Source: Chloroflexota bacterium (GTDB lineage Bacteria; Chloroflexota; Anaerolineae; Aggregatilineales; Aggregatilineaceae). Taken from it: a stretch of 10,367 nucleotides of DNA. The notes beneath the pieces are model-generated. The model worked only from the letters and a program-made list of their open reading frames with translations. It did not search any database and was not told the DNA's origin. The stretch spans positions 1-10,367 of the forward strand of contig JACRBK010000396.1 in NCBI GenBank assembly GCA_016234525.1, given 5' to 3'. Position numbers and translations under genes: made by a program. How positions within the stretch are numbered: the first letter of the stretch is position 1; each line of letters opens with the position of its first letter. This document shows, piece by piece, positions 1 to 6,680 of the stretch.

Positions 1-967
1 CAGTTGCCTGCCAGCTTGCAACGCAGGAGTCGATCACACCGGCGGGCGGGTCGTCACTGATGAAACGGCGCGCGAGTTTCGTACACACAAAACGTGCTGT
101 GTTGGGATGATCGATCAGGATATCTAATACCCGGTCGCCATCGTCTTTGCCCCCGCCCGCCGTAATCACATGGCCCAGGACGGTCTTTTCGCCGGGATCG
201 TGCCATTCGTCCTTAAACTCGAATTCCCCGCGCCCATCGACTGACCAGCCGGTAAAACAGCGCGCAACTTCCTGCACATCCTGCTCAGTGTAACCACCTT
301 CGACACCTAACGTATGCAGTTCCATGATCTCGCGGGCATAGTTTTCGTTCGGATGGCTTTTTTCGTTTAGCACATTGTCCAGGTAGATCAACATGGCCGG
401 GCTGTGCGCCGATGCGCGCAGCAGGTCGCCAAAATGCCCCAGCGCGTGTTTGCGGATCACCTCGCGGTCATCGGCGGTCTTGAGCATGGCGACCTCGTCT
501 TTGTAGTGGTAGAGACTGAAGTGATCGGACCAGAAACCGACCATCACTTCATAGAGCTGGCGGTCAGAGTACACCGCGCGCACCAGCGCCGCCACAGCCA
601 GCTCGTTTTGCAGATAGTTTTTGTCATCACCGCCGCGAAACGAGAGTAAATCGCGGTGATTCAGCTTGAGCGAATCGTATCGTCGCAGCCGCCAACCCAC
701 CCGATCATCATCGATATCCTGGTAGTCAAGCTGCCGGTCCAGCCAGGATTCTTTGCCCATCTTCTCGACTTGTTCGATCTGGCCGGGGCGCGGACCAAAG
801 GCAGCCCGATTGAGCAGGTGCGCAACTGGGTGCCGCGCTGCCCCGCCCGGCGGCTTGAGAGTATCGGGAATGTCTGGCTCGGTGAGCCGGTTTACCACGG
901 TGCTGCACCCGGCAGTTCCGAGCATCGCTGCCAGCAGCAGCGCGCGCCGCGTCAGCCGGGCCGTCAT
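1..967 (-). CDS. DUF1800 family lipoprotein, 3' end beyond window
   Basis: The first 322 codons are present and the frame is open to the left edge; DUF1800 proteins usually run about 450-550 residues. The biochemical role of the family is not established, though its members are commonly exported. Seen: a basic start with Arg7-Arg8, a hydrophobic run at 9-18 and AGC ending at Cys21, which reads as a lipoprotein signal with a Tat-like twin arginine. The mature part starts with HLLNRAAFGPRP (50-61), typical of the DUF1800 N-terminus. The family hallmark HPNENYAREIMELHTLGV spans 205-222, followed by YTEQDVQEVARCFTGW (226-241). The ATG at 967 overlaps the TGA of the preceding membrane-protein gene (ATGA, 964-967), so translation is probably coupled. 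Many DUF1800 genes are followed by DUF1501 genes; whether one lies to the left cannot be seen. Confidence 0.9.
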   Translation of the reverse strand, partial: MTARLTRRALLLAAMLGTAGCSTVVNRLTEPDIPDTLKPPGGAARHPVAHLLNRAAFGPRPGQIEQVEKMGKESWLDRQLDYQDIDDDRVGWRLRRYDSLKLNHRDLLSFRGGDDKNYLQNELAVAALVRAVYSDRQLYEVMVGFWSDHFSLYHYKDEVAMLKTADDREVIRKHALGHFGDLLRASAHSPAMLIYLDNVLNEKSHPNENYAREIMELHTLGVEGGYTEQDVQEVARCFTGWSVDGRGEFEFKDEWHDPGEKTVLGHVITAGGGKDDGDRVLDILIDHPNTARFVCTKLARRFISDDPPAGVIDSCVASWQAT

Positions 968-1512
968 GGGACATTCGCCACAGCATCAAAATCGGGCGCG
1001 GGAATCGGATCGGCGTAACGGGCTGGCTCCGAGCGACGGCGTGAGAACCGGGTGAGCAGGGTCGCGCCTACGCCCGCCACCGCGCCAAACGGCAGCACCA
1101 ACAGCCAGCCGAGCAGCGGAAAAGCGACGGCGAGACTCACGATCCCCGCCCCTAACGCGATCTCCGTGATCGGCTGATCGGGTTGGAACGAAGCCGAGTA
1201 CAGACGGCTGCCGACCAGCCGCGCGACCGCCGCCAGCCCCGTAAACGCCCACAACAGCAGCACCATAATAATCAACACACCGGCTAACTGGAAAATGCTG
1301 CCCAGTGCGATCATGCCGCTCGCGGGGAAGCCGATCACCAGCAGCGATCCCAGCCCGACAAAAAACGGCAGGATCGCGCCCCGCTCCAGACGGCGGGCGG
1401 CGCGAGCAGTGGTGCGGCTGAACAAGAGAGTCAAGAAGATCAGCAGTGCAGGCAGCGCCGCCATGAACCCGGCGAGGCAGCTTACCAGGGTGATTGAATC
1501 GCCGATACCCAT
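964..1512 (-). CDS. Small integral membrane protein of unknown function
   Basis: 182 residues; I do not recognise the family. Hydrophobic stretches at about 9-31, 47-71, 73-98 and 117-153 suggest four or five membrane helices. A basic loop lies between the first two (RTTARAARRLER, 33-44). The soluble tail begins FSRRRSEP at 156 and is rich in Ala, Pro and Asp. The start at 1512 is backed by a purine-rich AAAGGGA five bases upstream. The gene ends in a 4-bp overlap with the DUF1800 lipoprotein gene, so the two are probably made together and may work together at the cell envelope. It lies 127 bp after the CoA-transferase genes, behind its own candidate promoter and two dyads, so it need not belong to the acyl-CoA operon. 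Confidence 0.75.
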   Translation of the reverse strand: MGIGDSITLVSCLAGFMAALPALLIFLTLLFSRTTARAARRLERGAILPFFVGLGSLLVIGFPASGMIALGSIFQLAGVLIIMVLLLWAFTGLAAVARLVGSRLYSASFQPDQPITEIALGAGIVSLAVAFPLLGWLLVLPFGAVAGVGATLLTRFSRRRSEPARYADPIPAPDFDAVANVP

Positions 1513-1547
1513 AAGAATCCCTTTCGCTTGTCTGATATTGTTTTTAT

Positions 1548-1577
1548 CTTACAGGCATTCGCTGGATTCACTGCCAA
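1548..1577 (-). promoter_or_regulatory. Candidate promoter for the membrane protein/DUF1800 pair
   Basis: Read on the minus strand, TTGGCA (1577-1572, five of six matches to a -35 box) is followed after 18 bp by TGTAAG (1553-1548, four of six to a -10 box). The start of transcription would lie near 1541, about 30 bases before the ATG at 1512. The -10 box is weak, and the dyad at 1582-1595 lies directly upstream of the -35 box, which would suit an activated promoter. This is motif matching only. Confidence 0.3.
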
Positions 1578-1581
1578 AAAT

Positions 1582-1617
1582 ATGATCGAGATCATCAAAA
1601 TCATGATCCCGATCATG
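1582..1617. promoter_or_regulatory. Twin palindromic operator candidate, 21 bp apart
   Basis: Two perfect inverted repeats share the form ATGATC-NN-GATCAT. The first is at 1582-1595 with spacer GA. The second is at 1603-1616 with spacer CC, extended to 7-bp arms at 1602-1617. Their centres (1588.5 and 1609.5) are 21 bp apart, two helical turns, so two dimers of a regulator could sit on the same face of the DNA. They lie between the CoA-transferase beta gene and the membrane-protein gene, just upstream of the candidate promoter. An alternative is a weak terminator for the acyl-CoA operon, because on the minus strand the 1582-1595 dyad is followed by ATTTTTGG. However, the 2-nt spacer and AT-rich arms make a poor RNA hairpin. 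Confidence 0.5.
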
Positions 1618-1639
1618 GTAGGGATATGACAGAGTGGGT

Positions 1640-2416
1640 TTAGATATACAAGCGGTGGGGATCGATCTCATCCCGCAGAACGCGCAGTTCCTCCACCGTC
1701 GGCAGATCGAGCGTCGGAACATGATCGGGGATCAGCAGTTCAAACCCGGTGTTATCAATCACTTCCTGCTTCGTCACGCCCGGAAAGAGCGCGTCGATTG
1801 TCATTCGGCAGGACGCCGCGCGATCAAAACCAAGCCGGGCCAGCGTCGTCACCACGTAGAGCGGCCCCGTTCCGGCGGGCAGTCCGGCATCCTCACGCGC
1901 ACCAGGGCCGGTCAGATAGCCCGGTGTGGTCAGAAAATCACAACGGGGGACAAAACGCCGCCGGTCATGCCGCATGATCGCTATCGTATGCCACGAAAAC
2001 GAGCCGACATCATTCGCGCCGCCGCTGCCCGGCAAGCGTGTTGTGGGGGAATCGTAGCTGCCGATCACCGTGCTGTTCAGATTGCCATAGGGATCAATCT
2101 GTGCGCCGCCGATAAACCCATAGTCGATAAAGCCGCGCTGGGCGATTTCCATGATGTCGCTCAACCCAGAGGCCGCAATCGCACGGTGAAAGGTGCGCGC
2201 TTCACTCACCGCCAGCGGCAGTTCGTCCAGCAGCGCCCCCGTACCGCCGAACTCAAACACCGCGATCAGGTTGGGGGTGTACAACTTTTGCGCCAGCGCC
2301 GCCGCTAACATTGGAATGCCTGTTCCGATAAACGCGGTCGTGCCATCCTGCATCAGCCGCGCGGCCACACAAATCATCAGTTCGGTAGCCGAATAGTCTT
2401 TGTTTGGCTCGCTCAA
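1640..2416 (-). CDS. Class I CoA-transferase, beta subunit (GctB/IpdB-like)
   Basis: 258 residues, about the size of glutaconate CoA-transferase GctB. With the alpha subunit it would move CoA between carboxylic acids or, as in IpdAB, hydrolyse a ring-containing CoA ester in the cytoplasm. Seen: IGTGIPMLAAALA (30-42), GGAQIDPYGNLNST (103-116), the glycine-rich GSGGAND (130-136) and NTGFEL, all matching my recollection of GctB. Glu55 in VFEFGG aligns with the catalytic Glu54 of GctB that carries the glutamyl-CoA intermediate. The start is TTG, not ATG: GGAGG lies seven bases upstream, and TTG overlaps the TGA of the alpha gene (TTGA, 2413-2416). Substrate is unknown. The partner genes suggest a catabolic acyl-CoA and the retained Glu favours true CoA transfer. 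Confidence 0.88.
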   Translation of the reverse strand: MSEPNKDYSATELMICVAARLMQDGTTAFIGTGIPMLAAALAQKLYTPNLIAVFEFGGTGALLDELPLAVSEARTFHRAIAASGLSDIMEIAQRGFIDYGFIGGAQIDPYGNLNSTVIGSYDSPTTRLPGSGGANDVGSFSWHTIAIMRHDRRRFVPRCDFLTTPGYLTGPGAREDAGLPAGTGPLYVVTTLARLGFDRAASCRMTIDALFPGVTKQEVIDNTGFELLIPDHVPTLDLPTVEELRVLRDEIDPHRLYI

Positions 2417-3390
2417 CGGTGTGCCTCCGCTTTCCGGCGCAGATCATCCAGCCGCGCCGATCCGATCCGCTCAAGATAGGCCGCGTGATCCGGTACGCCA
2501 TACACATAAGAGTCCAGGTAGGCGGCGGTAGACTCTGGCGTTTGGGCGGCATTCACCCATTCGCGGATCGCCTCCTCATCACGCGCATAACTGTAGACCG
2601 TTTCGCCGGGGTGGGATCCATAGGGAGCATGGACCACAGCATCCACCAGATAATAGGGAATCACCGTGCGATCCGGGTGGCGGCGAATTTCATCCGTATC
2701 GATAATTTCTTCAGCGCTCAAGATTACCCGTTTGCTGGCCCGCGCATAATCGTAAGCCAGACCGTTGATACCCTCGATCTGGGCGTTCCCATAACGGTCC
2801 GCGCGGTGGACGTGGATGAGGCTCACGTCCAGCACCAGGGCGGGAACCAGACACACTTTGCTCCCCGTGAATGGGTCTTCGACCACTTTGGCGGCGCTGT
2901 ACTTAAACGTATCGGTCCCCAGCAGCGAACGAACCGGCAAAAAGGGGACGCCCATCGCGGCAGCTTTTAAGCGCCACGTAAAACTCGCGTTGCTCCATTC
3001 TACACAGCGTTTGACCTGTCCGCTCTCAACCGCGCGGCGAAAAATGTGACTTACGCCGTAGACTTCCAGGCCATAATAAACGATCTCAATCGCGTCGATC
3101 TGCCCACCCGCCAACAATAAATCCAGATCCAGCGCACCCTGAGCGGCCAAACGCAGGTTCTTTGGTTTTTGACGCACTACTTCGCGCACCAGCGACATCG
3201 GCGCGCGCACCGTGCCATAGAGTTCCGTGCCGATATAACTGCCGTCGGTCACAAAACGGGCGATGGCTTCGTGTTCGTCCATCAATTTGTCTTCGAGTTT
3301 GCGTGATTTATGAGTCCGGTTCCACTCTCGAAAGGCGTCCATGTCCGGCGGCTGAATCAGTTCGCCGTGCCCTGTATCCAGCACATTCAT
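2413..3390 (-). CDS. Class I CoA-transferase, alpha subunit (GctA/IpdA-like)
   Basis: 325 residues, close to the 320 of glutaconate CoA-transferase GctA. It forms the other half of the active site with the beta subunit. Seen: VEWSNASFTWRL (130-141) followed by AAAMGVPFLPVRSLLGTD (143-160), the strongly conserved alpha-subunit core, and later DVSLIHVHRADRYGNAQIEG (188-207), typical of the CoA-transferase alpha fold. A 45-residue N-terminal part (HKSRKLEDKLMDEHEAI, 27-43) precedes the glycine-containing first strand. The ATG at 3390 has GAGGAGG seven bases upstream and overlaps the acyl-CoA dehydrogenase stop (ATGA, 3387-3390). The 4-bp overlap with the beta gene fits one-to-one production of subunits. 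Whether it acts as a transferase or an IpdA-like hydrolase cannot be settled from sequence. Confidence 0.88.
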   Translation of the reverse strand: MNVLDTGHGELIQPPDMDAFREWNRTHKSRKLEDKLMDEHEAIARFVTDGSYIGTELYGTVRAPMSLVREVVRQKPKNLRLAAQGALDLDLLLAGGQIDAIEIVYYGLEVYGVSHIFRRAVESGQVKRCVEWSNASFTWRLKAAAMGVPFLPVRSLLGTDTFKYSAAKVVEDPFTGSKVCLVPALVLDVSLIHVHRADRYGNAQIEGINGLAYDYARASKRVILSAEEIIDTDEIRRHPDRTVIPYYLVDAVVHAPYGSHPGETVYSYARDEEAIREWVNAAQTPESTAAYLDSYVYGVPDHAAYLERIGSARLDDLRRKAEAHR

Positions 3391-4538
3391 GCGCCTGCCT
3401 CCTCTAACAATCGACGGGCGATGACCATACGGTTGATCTCGCTGGTCCCCTCTCCGATGCTCATCATGCGCTGATCCCGGTAGATTCGTTCGAGTGGAAA
3501 TTCCCGGCTGTAGCCATATCCCCCGTGAATCTGAAGCGCCTCAAACGCGGCGCGCTCACACGCTTCTGAGGTAAATAATTTCGCCATCGAGGCCAGTTTG
3601 CTGTAAGGTTCCCCCTGGTCTTTGGCCCAGGCCGCGCGGTAGACCAACAGCCGCCCCGCTTCGATCTGAGTGGCCATATCCGCCAGTTTAAACTGAATCG
3701 CCTGATGATCGGCTAACGTTTTCCCGAAGGCGCGGCGCTCGGTGCTGTAGCGGACGGCTTCTTCAAAGGCCGCCTGCGCCAGCCCGACACACAGCGCTCC
3801 CACGGCGATCCGCCCGCTGTCCAACGTCTCTAACACCATATACAGGCCGCGCCCCTCCTGGCCGAGCAAATTATCAAGCGGCACGCGCACATCGGAGAAC
3901 GTCAGCATGTGCGCGGGGGAGCCGTGCGTCCCCATTTTGGGCAGCGGCGGCGCAATAGTCACTCCGGCGCGATCCGTCTCGATCAGGATCAGGCTGAACG
4001 ATCTCGATCCCGCGTCTTTTTCTGTTTTGCATAGAGTCACAATCACCGGGGCAAGGCTGGCGTTGGTGATCCATACCTTCGCGCCGTTGATCACCCATTC
4101 GCCGCCATCCTTCACGGCGCGGGTCTGCGTCCCCATCAGGTCAGAGCCGGAATCCGGCTCGGTCAGTGCGAGGCTGCCTAACACCTCGCCGCTAGTCAGG
4201 CGCGGCAAAAACCGCCCTTTCTGATCCTCCGTTCCCCAGCGGACAATCGGCATACAACACAGTTCGTTGTGCGCCTCCAGGCTCAGGCCCGTTGAGCCGC
4301 ACGCCCGGCCCAGTTCTTCCATTGCCAGCGCGCTGCTGATGCTGTCGAAATTGGCCCCGCCGTAATCCTCCGGCACTTGCAGCCCGACCAGCCCCAGATC
4401 GGGCATTTTGGCGAGCGCTTCGCGGCGCAGCCGCCCGGTTTCATCCACCTCGGCGGCATACGGTTTGATCTCGCGCTCGCAAAAACTGCGCACGGCAGTT
4501 TGAAACAACCGCTGTTCATCGGTCAATTTAAAGTCCAT
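3387..4538 (-). CDS. Acyl-CoA dehydrogenase (FAD-dependent)
   Basis: 383 residues, the normal full length for the short/branched-chain type. It would oxidise an acyl-CoA to the 2,3-enoyl-CoA, passing electrons to electron-transfer flavoprotein. Seen in order: N-terminal helical domain starting FKLTDEQRLF; the first signature LALTEPDSGSD (123-133) with WITNA at 156-160 for FAD and substrate contacts; GRIAVGALCVG in the C-terminal helical domain; and the second signature QIHGGYGYSREFPLERIYRD (336-355). Glu363 in IGEGTSEI aligns with the catalytic base of medium- and short-chain enzymes. GGGAG lies six bases before the ATG at 4538, and the end overlaps the CoA-transferase alpha gene. Chain length is unknown; paired CoA-transferase and thiolase-like genes suggest a special substrate rather than housekeeping beta-oxidation. 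Confidence 0.95.
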   Translation of the reverse strand: MDFKLTDEQRLFQTAVRSFCEREIKPYAAEVDETGRLRREALAKMPDLGLVGLQVPEDYGGANFDSISSALAMEELGRACGSTGLSLEAHNELCCMPIVRWGTEDQKGRFLPRLTSGEVLGSLALTEPDSGSDLMGTQTRAVKDGGEWVINGAKVWITNASLAPVIVTLCKTEKDAGSRSFSLILIETDRAGVTIAPPLPKMGTHGSPAHMLTFSDVRVPLDNLLGQEGRGLYMVLETLDSGRIAVGALCVGLAQAAFEEAVRYSTERRAFGKTLADHQAIQFKLADMATQIEAGRLLVYRAAWAKDQGEPYSKLASMAKLFTSEACERAAFEALQIHGGYGYSREFPLERIYRDQRMMSIGEGTSEINRMVIARRLLEEAGA

Positions 4539-4548
4539 CTGTGGCTCC

Positions 4549-4585
4549 CAAGATAAAACCGGGCAGCTGCAAGGCCACCCGGTTT
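4549..4585 (-). terminator. Terminator-like hairpin between DUF35 and acyl-CoA dehydrogenase genes
   Basis: On the minus strand a perfect 8-bp stem, AAACCGGG (4585-4578) with CCCGGTTT (4563-4556), encloses a 14-nt loop and is followed by TTATCTT. The T-run is broken, so termination would be partial at best. The hairpin starts 9 bases after the DUF35 stop, and its tail runs directly into the GGGAG ribosome site of the acyl-CoA dehydrogenase gene. It may lower expression of the distal genes relative to the first two, act as an RNA-processing or stability element, or mark the edge of a separate transcript. Confidence 0.5.
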
Positions 4586-4594
4586 CTACGGACT

Positions 4595-5164
4595 TTAGGC
4601 ATTATCTCCGGCAGGCATAAAATACACGTCTGTCGGCTTAAGTTTGCTGTTGCGCAGATAACGCGCCTCAACTTTCATCCCGATCCAGTCGAGCGAGGCG
4701 GCATTGGGATCAACACCGACGAGGCGCGATAAAAACAGCGTGTCTACGCCCTCGAACTCGACCAGGATCAACACAAAGGGAGTCTGCGGCAAAAACTCTT
4801 CGGACCCAAAGTGGCAGACAGTGAAAGCGTGGATCGTCCCCTCCCCCGGCAGCACCACCCACTCGGTTTCTGTCCCGGAGTACATATCATGGCCGCGCGG
4901 CGTGGCGTAAGTGTAACCGCTGCCGGGATCGCGATTGCCCAAAAACACACCGTTGGCTAACCCCGCGAAAAAGGGTGAATCCTGCCCGTAAGAGTGAATA
5001 TAGTCGATCTGGTACGGCTGCTTAAAAATGATCGGTCCCATATTCTTGAGCATTTGCAGGGCGGCTTCGTCCAGCGTGCGCGGGAAGGGAACATTAAACA
5101 CCGTTTGCCCGTCGTCCGTCTCTTCGATTTTGCGCGGCAGTTTGGGTTCGTCATGGTCAGGCAT
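4595..5164 (-). CDS. DUF35 OB-fold protein with a cysteine-less zinc-ribbon region
   Basis: 189 residues. Small DUF35 proteins sit beside thiolase-like enzymes and form complexes with them, for example bridging thiolase and HMG-CoA synthase in archaea or pairing with the Ltp2 aldolase. Seen: HSYGQDSPFFAGLANG (57-72), the N-terminal helix usual in DUF35 proteins; a zinc-ribbon-like segment at 77-97; then the OB fold with WVVLPGEGTIHAFTV (102-116), HFGSEEFLPQTPFV (118-131) and LFLSRLVG (143-150). All four expected zinc ligands are replaced: Asp79 and Ser82 in the first CxxC position, Asp93 and Ser96 in the second. The only Cys is 117, in the OB domain. About 50 N-terminal residues precede the domain. 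It starts 2 bp after the thiolase stop, with AAGGA upstream of the ATG. Confidence 0.88.
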   Translation of the reverse strand: MPDHDEPKLPRKIEETDDGQTVFNVPFPRTLDEAALQMLKNMGPIIFKQPYQIDYIHSYGQDSPFFAGLANGVFLGNRDPGSGYTYATPRGHDMYSGTETEWVVLPGEGTIHAFTVCHFGSEEFLPQTPFVLILVEFEGVDTLFLSRLVGVDPNAASLDWIGMKVEARYLRNSKLKPTDVYFMPAGDNA

Positions 5165-5166
5165 GG

Positions 5167-6528
5167 TTACGCTTCCTTTCTCAGCAGCGACACTGTAACA
5201 TAAGTCCCTGTTCCGGCGTGGCTGTGAATCGCGCCGCGCTCGGCATGGGCGATCTGGAGTTTGTCATCATTAAAGTGTTTTTTCACCGTACCCTGAAGCT
5301 GCCACAGCGCGAAAACCCCTTGCATCAGCCCGGTAGCGCCGACAGGATGCCCGCACGCGATCAGCCCGCCAGAAGGATTAACCGCACATAACGGCGGTTC
5401 GGGCAGGTTCAGGCCATAATCGATCCCTGGCATGAAGGTTTTGCCGCTCGTCGCAAAGGGGCCGCCTTCCCCATAACGACACAGTCCCATATCTTCATAG
5501 GTCTGAAGTTCGGACGAAGTATAAGCGTCGTGCAGTTCCACAAAATCAATCTCGTGCAGCGGATCAACCACCCCGGCGCGTTCATACGCCTGTTTGCTCG
5601 CCATACGCCCAGCGCGAAAAGAGTGGACGCCCGGATAACGAAAACCACGATCCCACAAATCCTTATAATAAGCCGAGGTCGCCATGCTGTCGCGCTCAAT
5701 AGCGAGGGCGTTTTTCGCCATAAATTCATCAAATGTCTGGTGCGGGCGATCTGACATGCGCATGGCATCCGTGCCGCGCCCGATGCTCTCTACATACACG
5801 CGCGGGTAGCGCTTGCCGCTGGCCTGTTCCAGCTTCGCCAGGCCTTCCTCAGAACAAAAGATCACCGCCGCCGCGCCATCACTCATCACACAAATGTCCA
5901 GACGGGTCAGCGGCCAGGCGACCATCGGCGCGCTGCGCACATCTTCGATGGTGTAACGATGGCGTTTCTGCGCGTAGGGGTTGTGGTAGGCATTGATATG
6001 ATTTTTCACCGAGACATGCGCCATTTGCTCGACAGTCGTGCCGAATTCTTTCATGTGGCGTGTCACCATCATCGCGTAGTAGCCGGAGTAAAAACCGCCC
6101 ACCGGATAATCGAAGCTCACATCCGAGGCCAGCGCGATAAATTCATTGCCTTTCCAGGTGTTAACATGACTCATCGTCTCGAAGCCGTAGGCCACACAAA
6201 CATCCATGTCGCCGCTGGCGACACTTTTCCACGCCTCTTGAAAACACAAGCCGCCGGTCGCGCCGCCGCCTTCCACCCGGTGCGATGGTTTAGGGCACAG
6301 CCCCAGGTAGTCCTGAGCCATGATGCCGCTCATCAACTGGCGTTGAAAATGATCGGAGAAATACGACGCCACCGATCCATCGACCAGTTCGGTAAACTGC
6401 TCAAACGTCAGATCAAGATCGCGGATCGCGTAATCGTAAGCCTCCTTCACCACTGCCTGAAAGGTTTTGTCTGGGCGGGCTTTCGAGAACTTCGAGACGC
6501 CGCCGGATACCACGTATACTCTTCGCAT
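5167..6528 (-). CDS. Thiolase-superfamily protein (SCP2/Ltp2-like) lacking the nucleophilic Cys
   Basis: 453 residues, longer than the usual 385-400 of SCP2-type thiolases. The extra part appears to be around 255-310, before KQAYERAGV. Seen: VEGGGATGG (85-93), where the family has the nucleophile in a CATG/CSTG motif, so the Cys is Gly89 here (codon GGC); SDGAAAVIF (216-224); DFVELHDAYT (328-337) in place of the common EVHDCFT; GGLIACGHPVGATG (387-400) with the catalytic-loop His394; and IHSHAGTG (434-441) near the end. Without the Cys a ping-pong thiolysis is not expected. With its DUF35 neighbour it may instead break or form a C-C bond by a retro-aldol route, as Ltp2-type proteins do. GAGGAG lies eight bases before the ATG at 6528. 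It is the first gene of the leftward operon. Confidence 0.88.
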   Translation of the reverse strand: MRRVYVVSGGVSKFSKARPDKTFQAVVKEAYDYAIRDLDLTFEQFTELVDGSVASYFSDHFQRQLMSGIMAQDYLGLCPKPSHRVEGGGATGGLCFQEAWKSVASGDMDVCVAYGFETMSHVNTWKGNEFIALASDVSFDYPVGGFYSGYYAMMVTRHMKEFGTTVEQMAHVSVKNHINAYHNPYAQKRHRYTIEDVRSAPMVAWPLTRLDICVMSDGAAAVIFCSEEGLAKLEQASGKRYPRVYVESIGRGTDAMRMSDRPHQTFDEFMAKNALAIERDSMATSAYYKDLWDRGFRYPGVHSFRAGRMASKQAYERAGVVDPLHEIDFVELHDAYTSSELQTYEDMGLCRYGEGGPFATSGKTFMPGIDYGLNLPEPPLCAVNPSGGLIACGHPVGATGLMQGVFALWQLQGTVKKHFNDDKLQIAHAERGAIHSHAGTGTYVTVSLLRKEA

Positions 6529-6578
6529 AAGCGAGACTCCTCAATAAAACTTTTTGCGGGCGGACATTTGCAAACAAC

Positions 6579-6616
6579 CTTATACATTAATTGTAAACCA
6601 AATCGAACGATGACAA
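6579..6616 (-). promoter_or_regulatory. Candidate promoter region of the acyl-CoA operon
   Basis: The region before the thiolase-like gene is AT-rich on a GC-rich background. On the minus strand TTGTCA (6616-6611) and TACAAT (6595-6590) each match five of six consensus bases but are only 15 bp apart; TATAAG (6584-6579) is an alternative -10 box without a good partner. Either would leave a leader of about 45-60 bases. Around it, TACA and TGTA (6583-6586 and 6592-6595) form an imperfect dyad that could bind a regulator. No known operator is recognised. Confidence 0.3.
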
Positions 6617-6628
6617 GGAACGTAATAA

Positions 6629-6655
6629 CCGCCCAATTGAAAACTGGCGGCTTTT
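6629..6655. terminator. Weak terminator-like inverted repeat
   Basis: CCGCC (6629-6633) and GGCGG (6646-6650) form a 5-bp GC stem with a 12-nt loop, followed on the plus strand by CTTTTA and on the minus strand by TTATTA. No gene reads into it from the left on the plus strand. On the minus strand it lies before the acyl-CoA operon promoter, where it could insulate that operon. The stem is short, so this is tentative. Confidence 0.25.
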
Positions 6656-6680
6656 AGCGCGGCGATCTCGACTCTGCGGC

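Noticed and set aside
1634..2308. Long open frame on the plus strand opposite the CoA-transferase beta gene
   Set aside because: Its product is rich in Arg, His and Gln with no recognisable domain, as expected from the antisense of a GC-rich gene; the minus-strand gene has clear family motifs.
5959..6657. Plus-strand open frame of 232 codons opposite the start of the thiolase-like gene
   Set aside because: No ribosome site or family motif is seen, and it lies opposite conserved thiolase sequence; a shadow frame.
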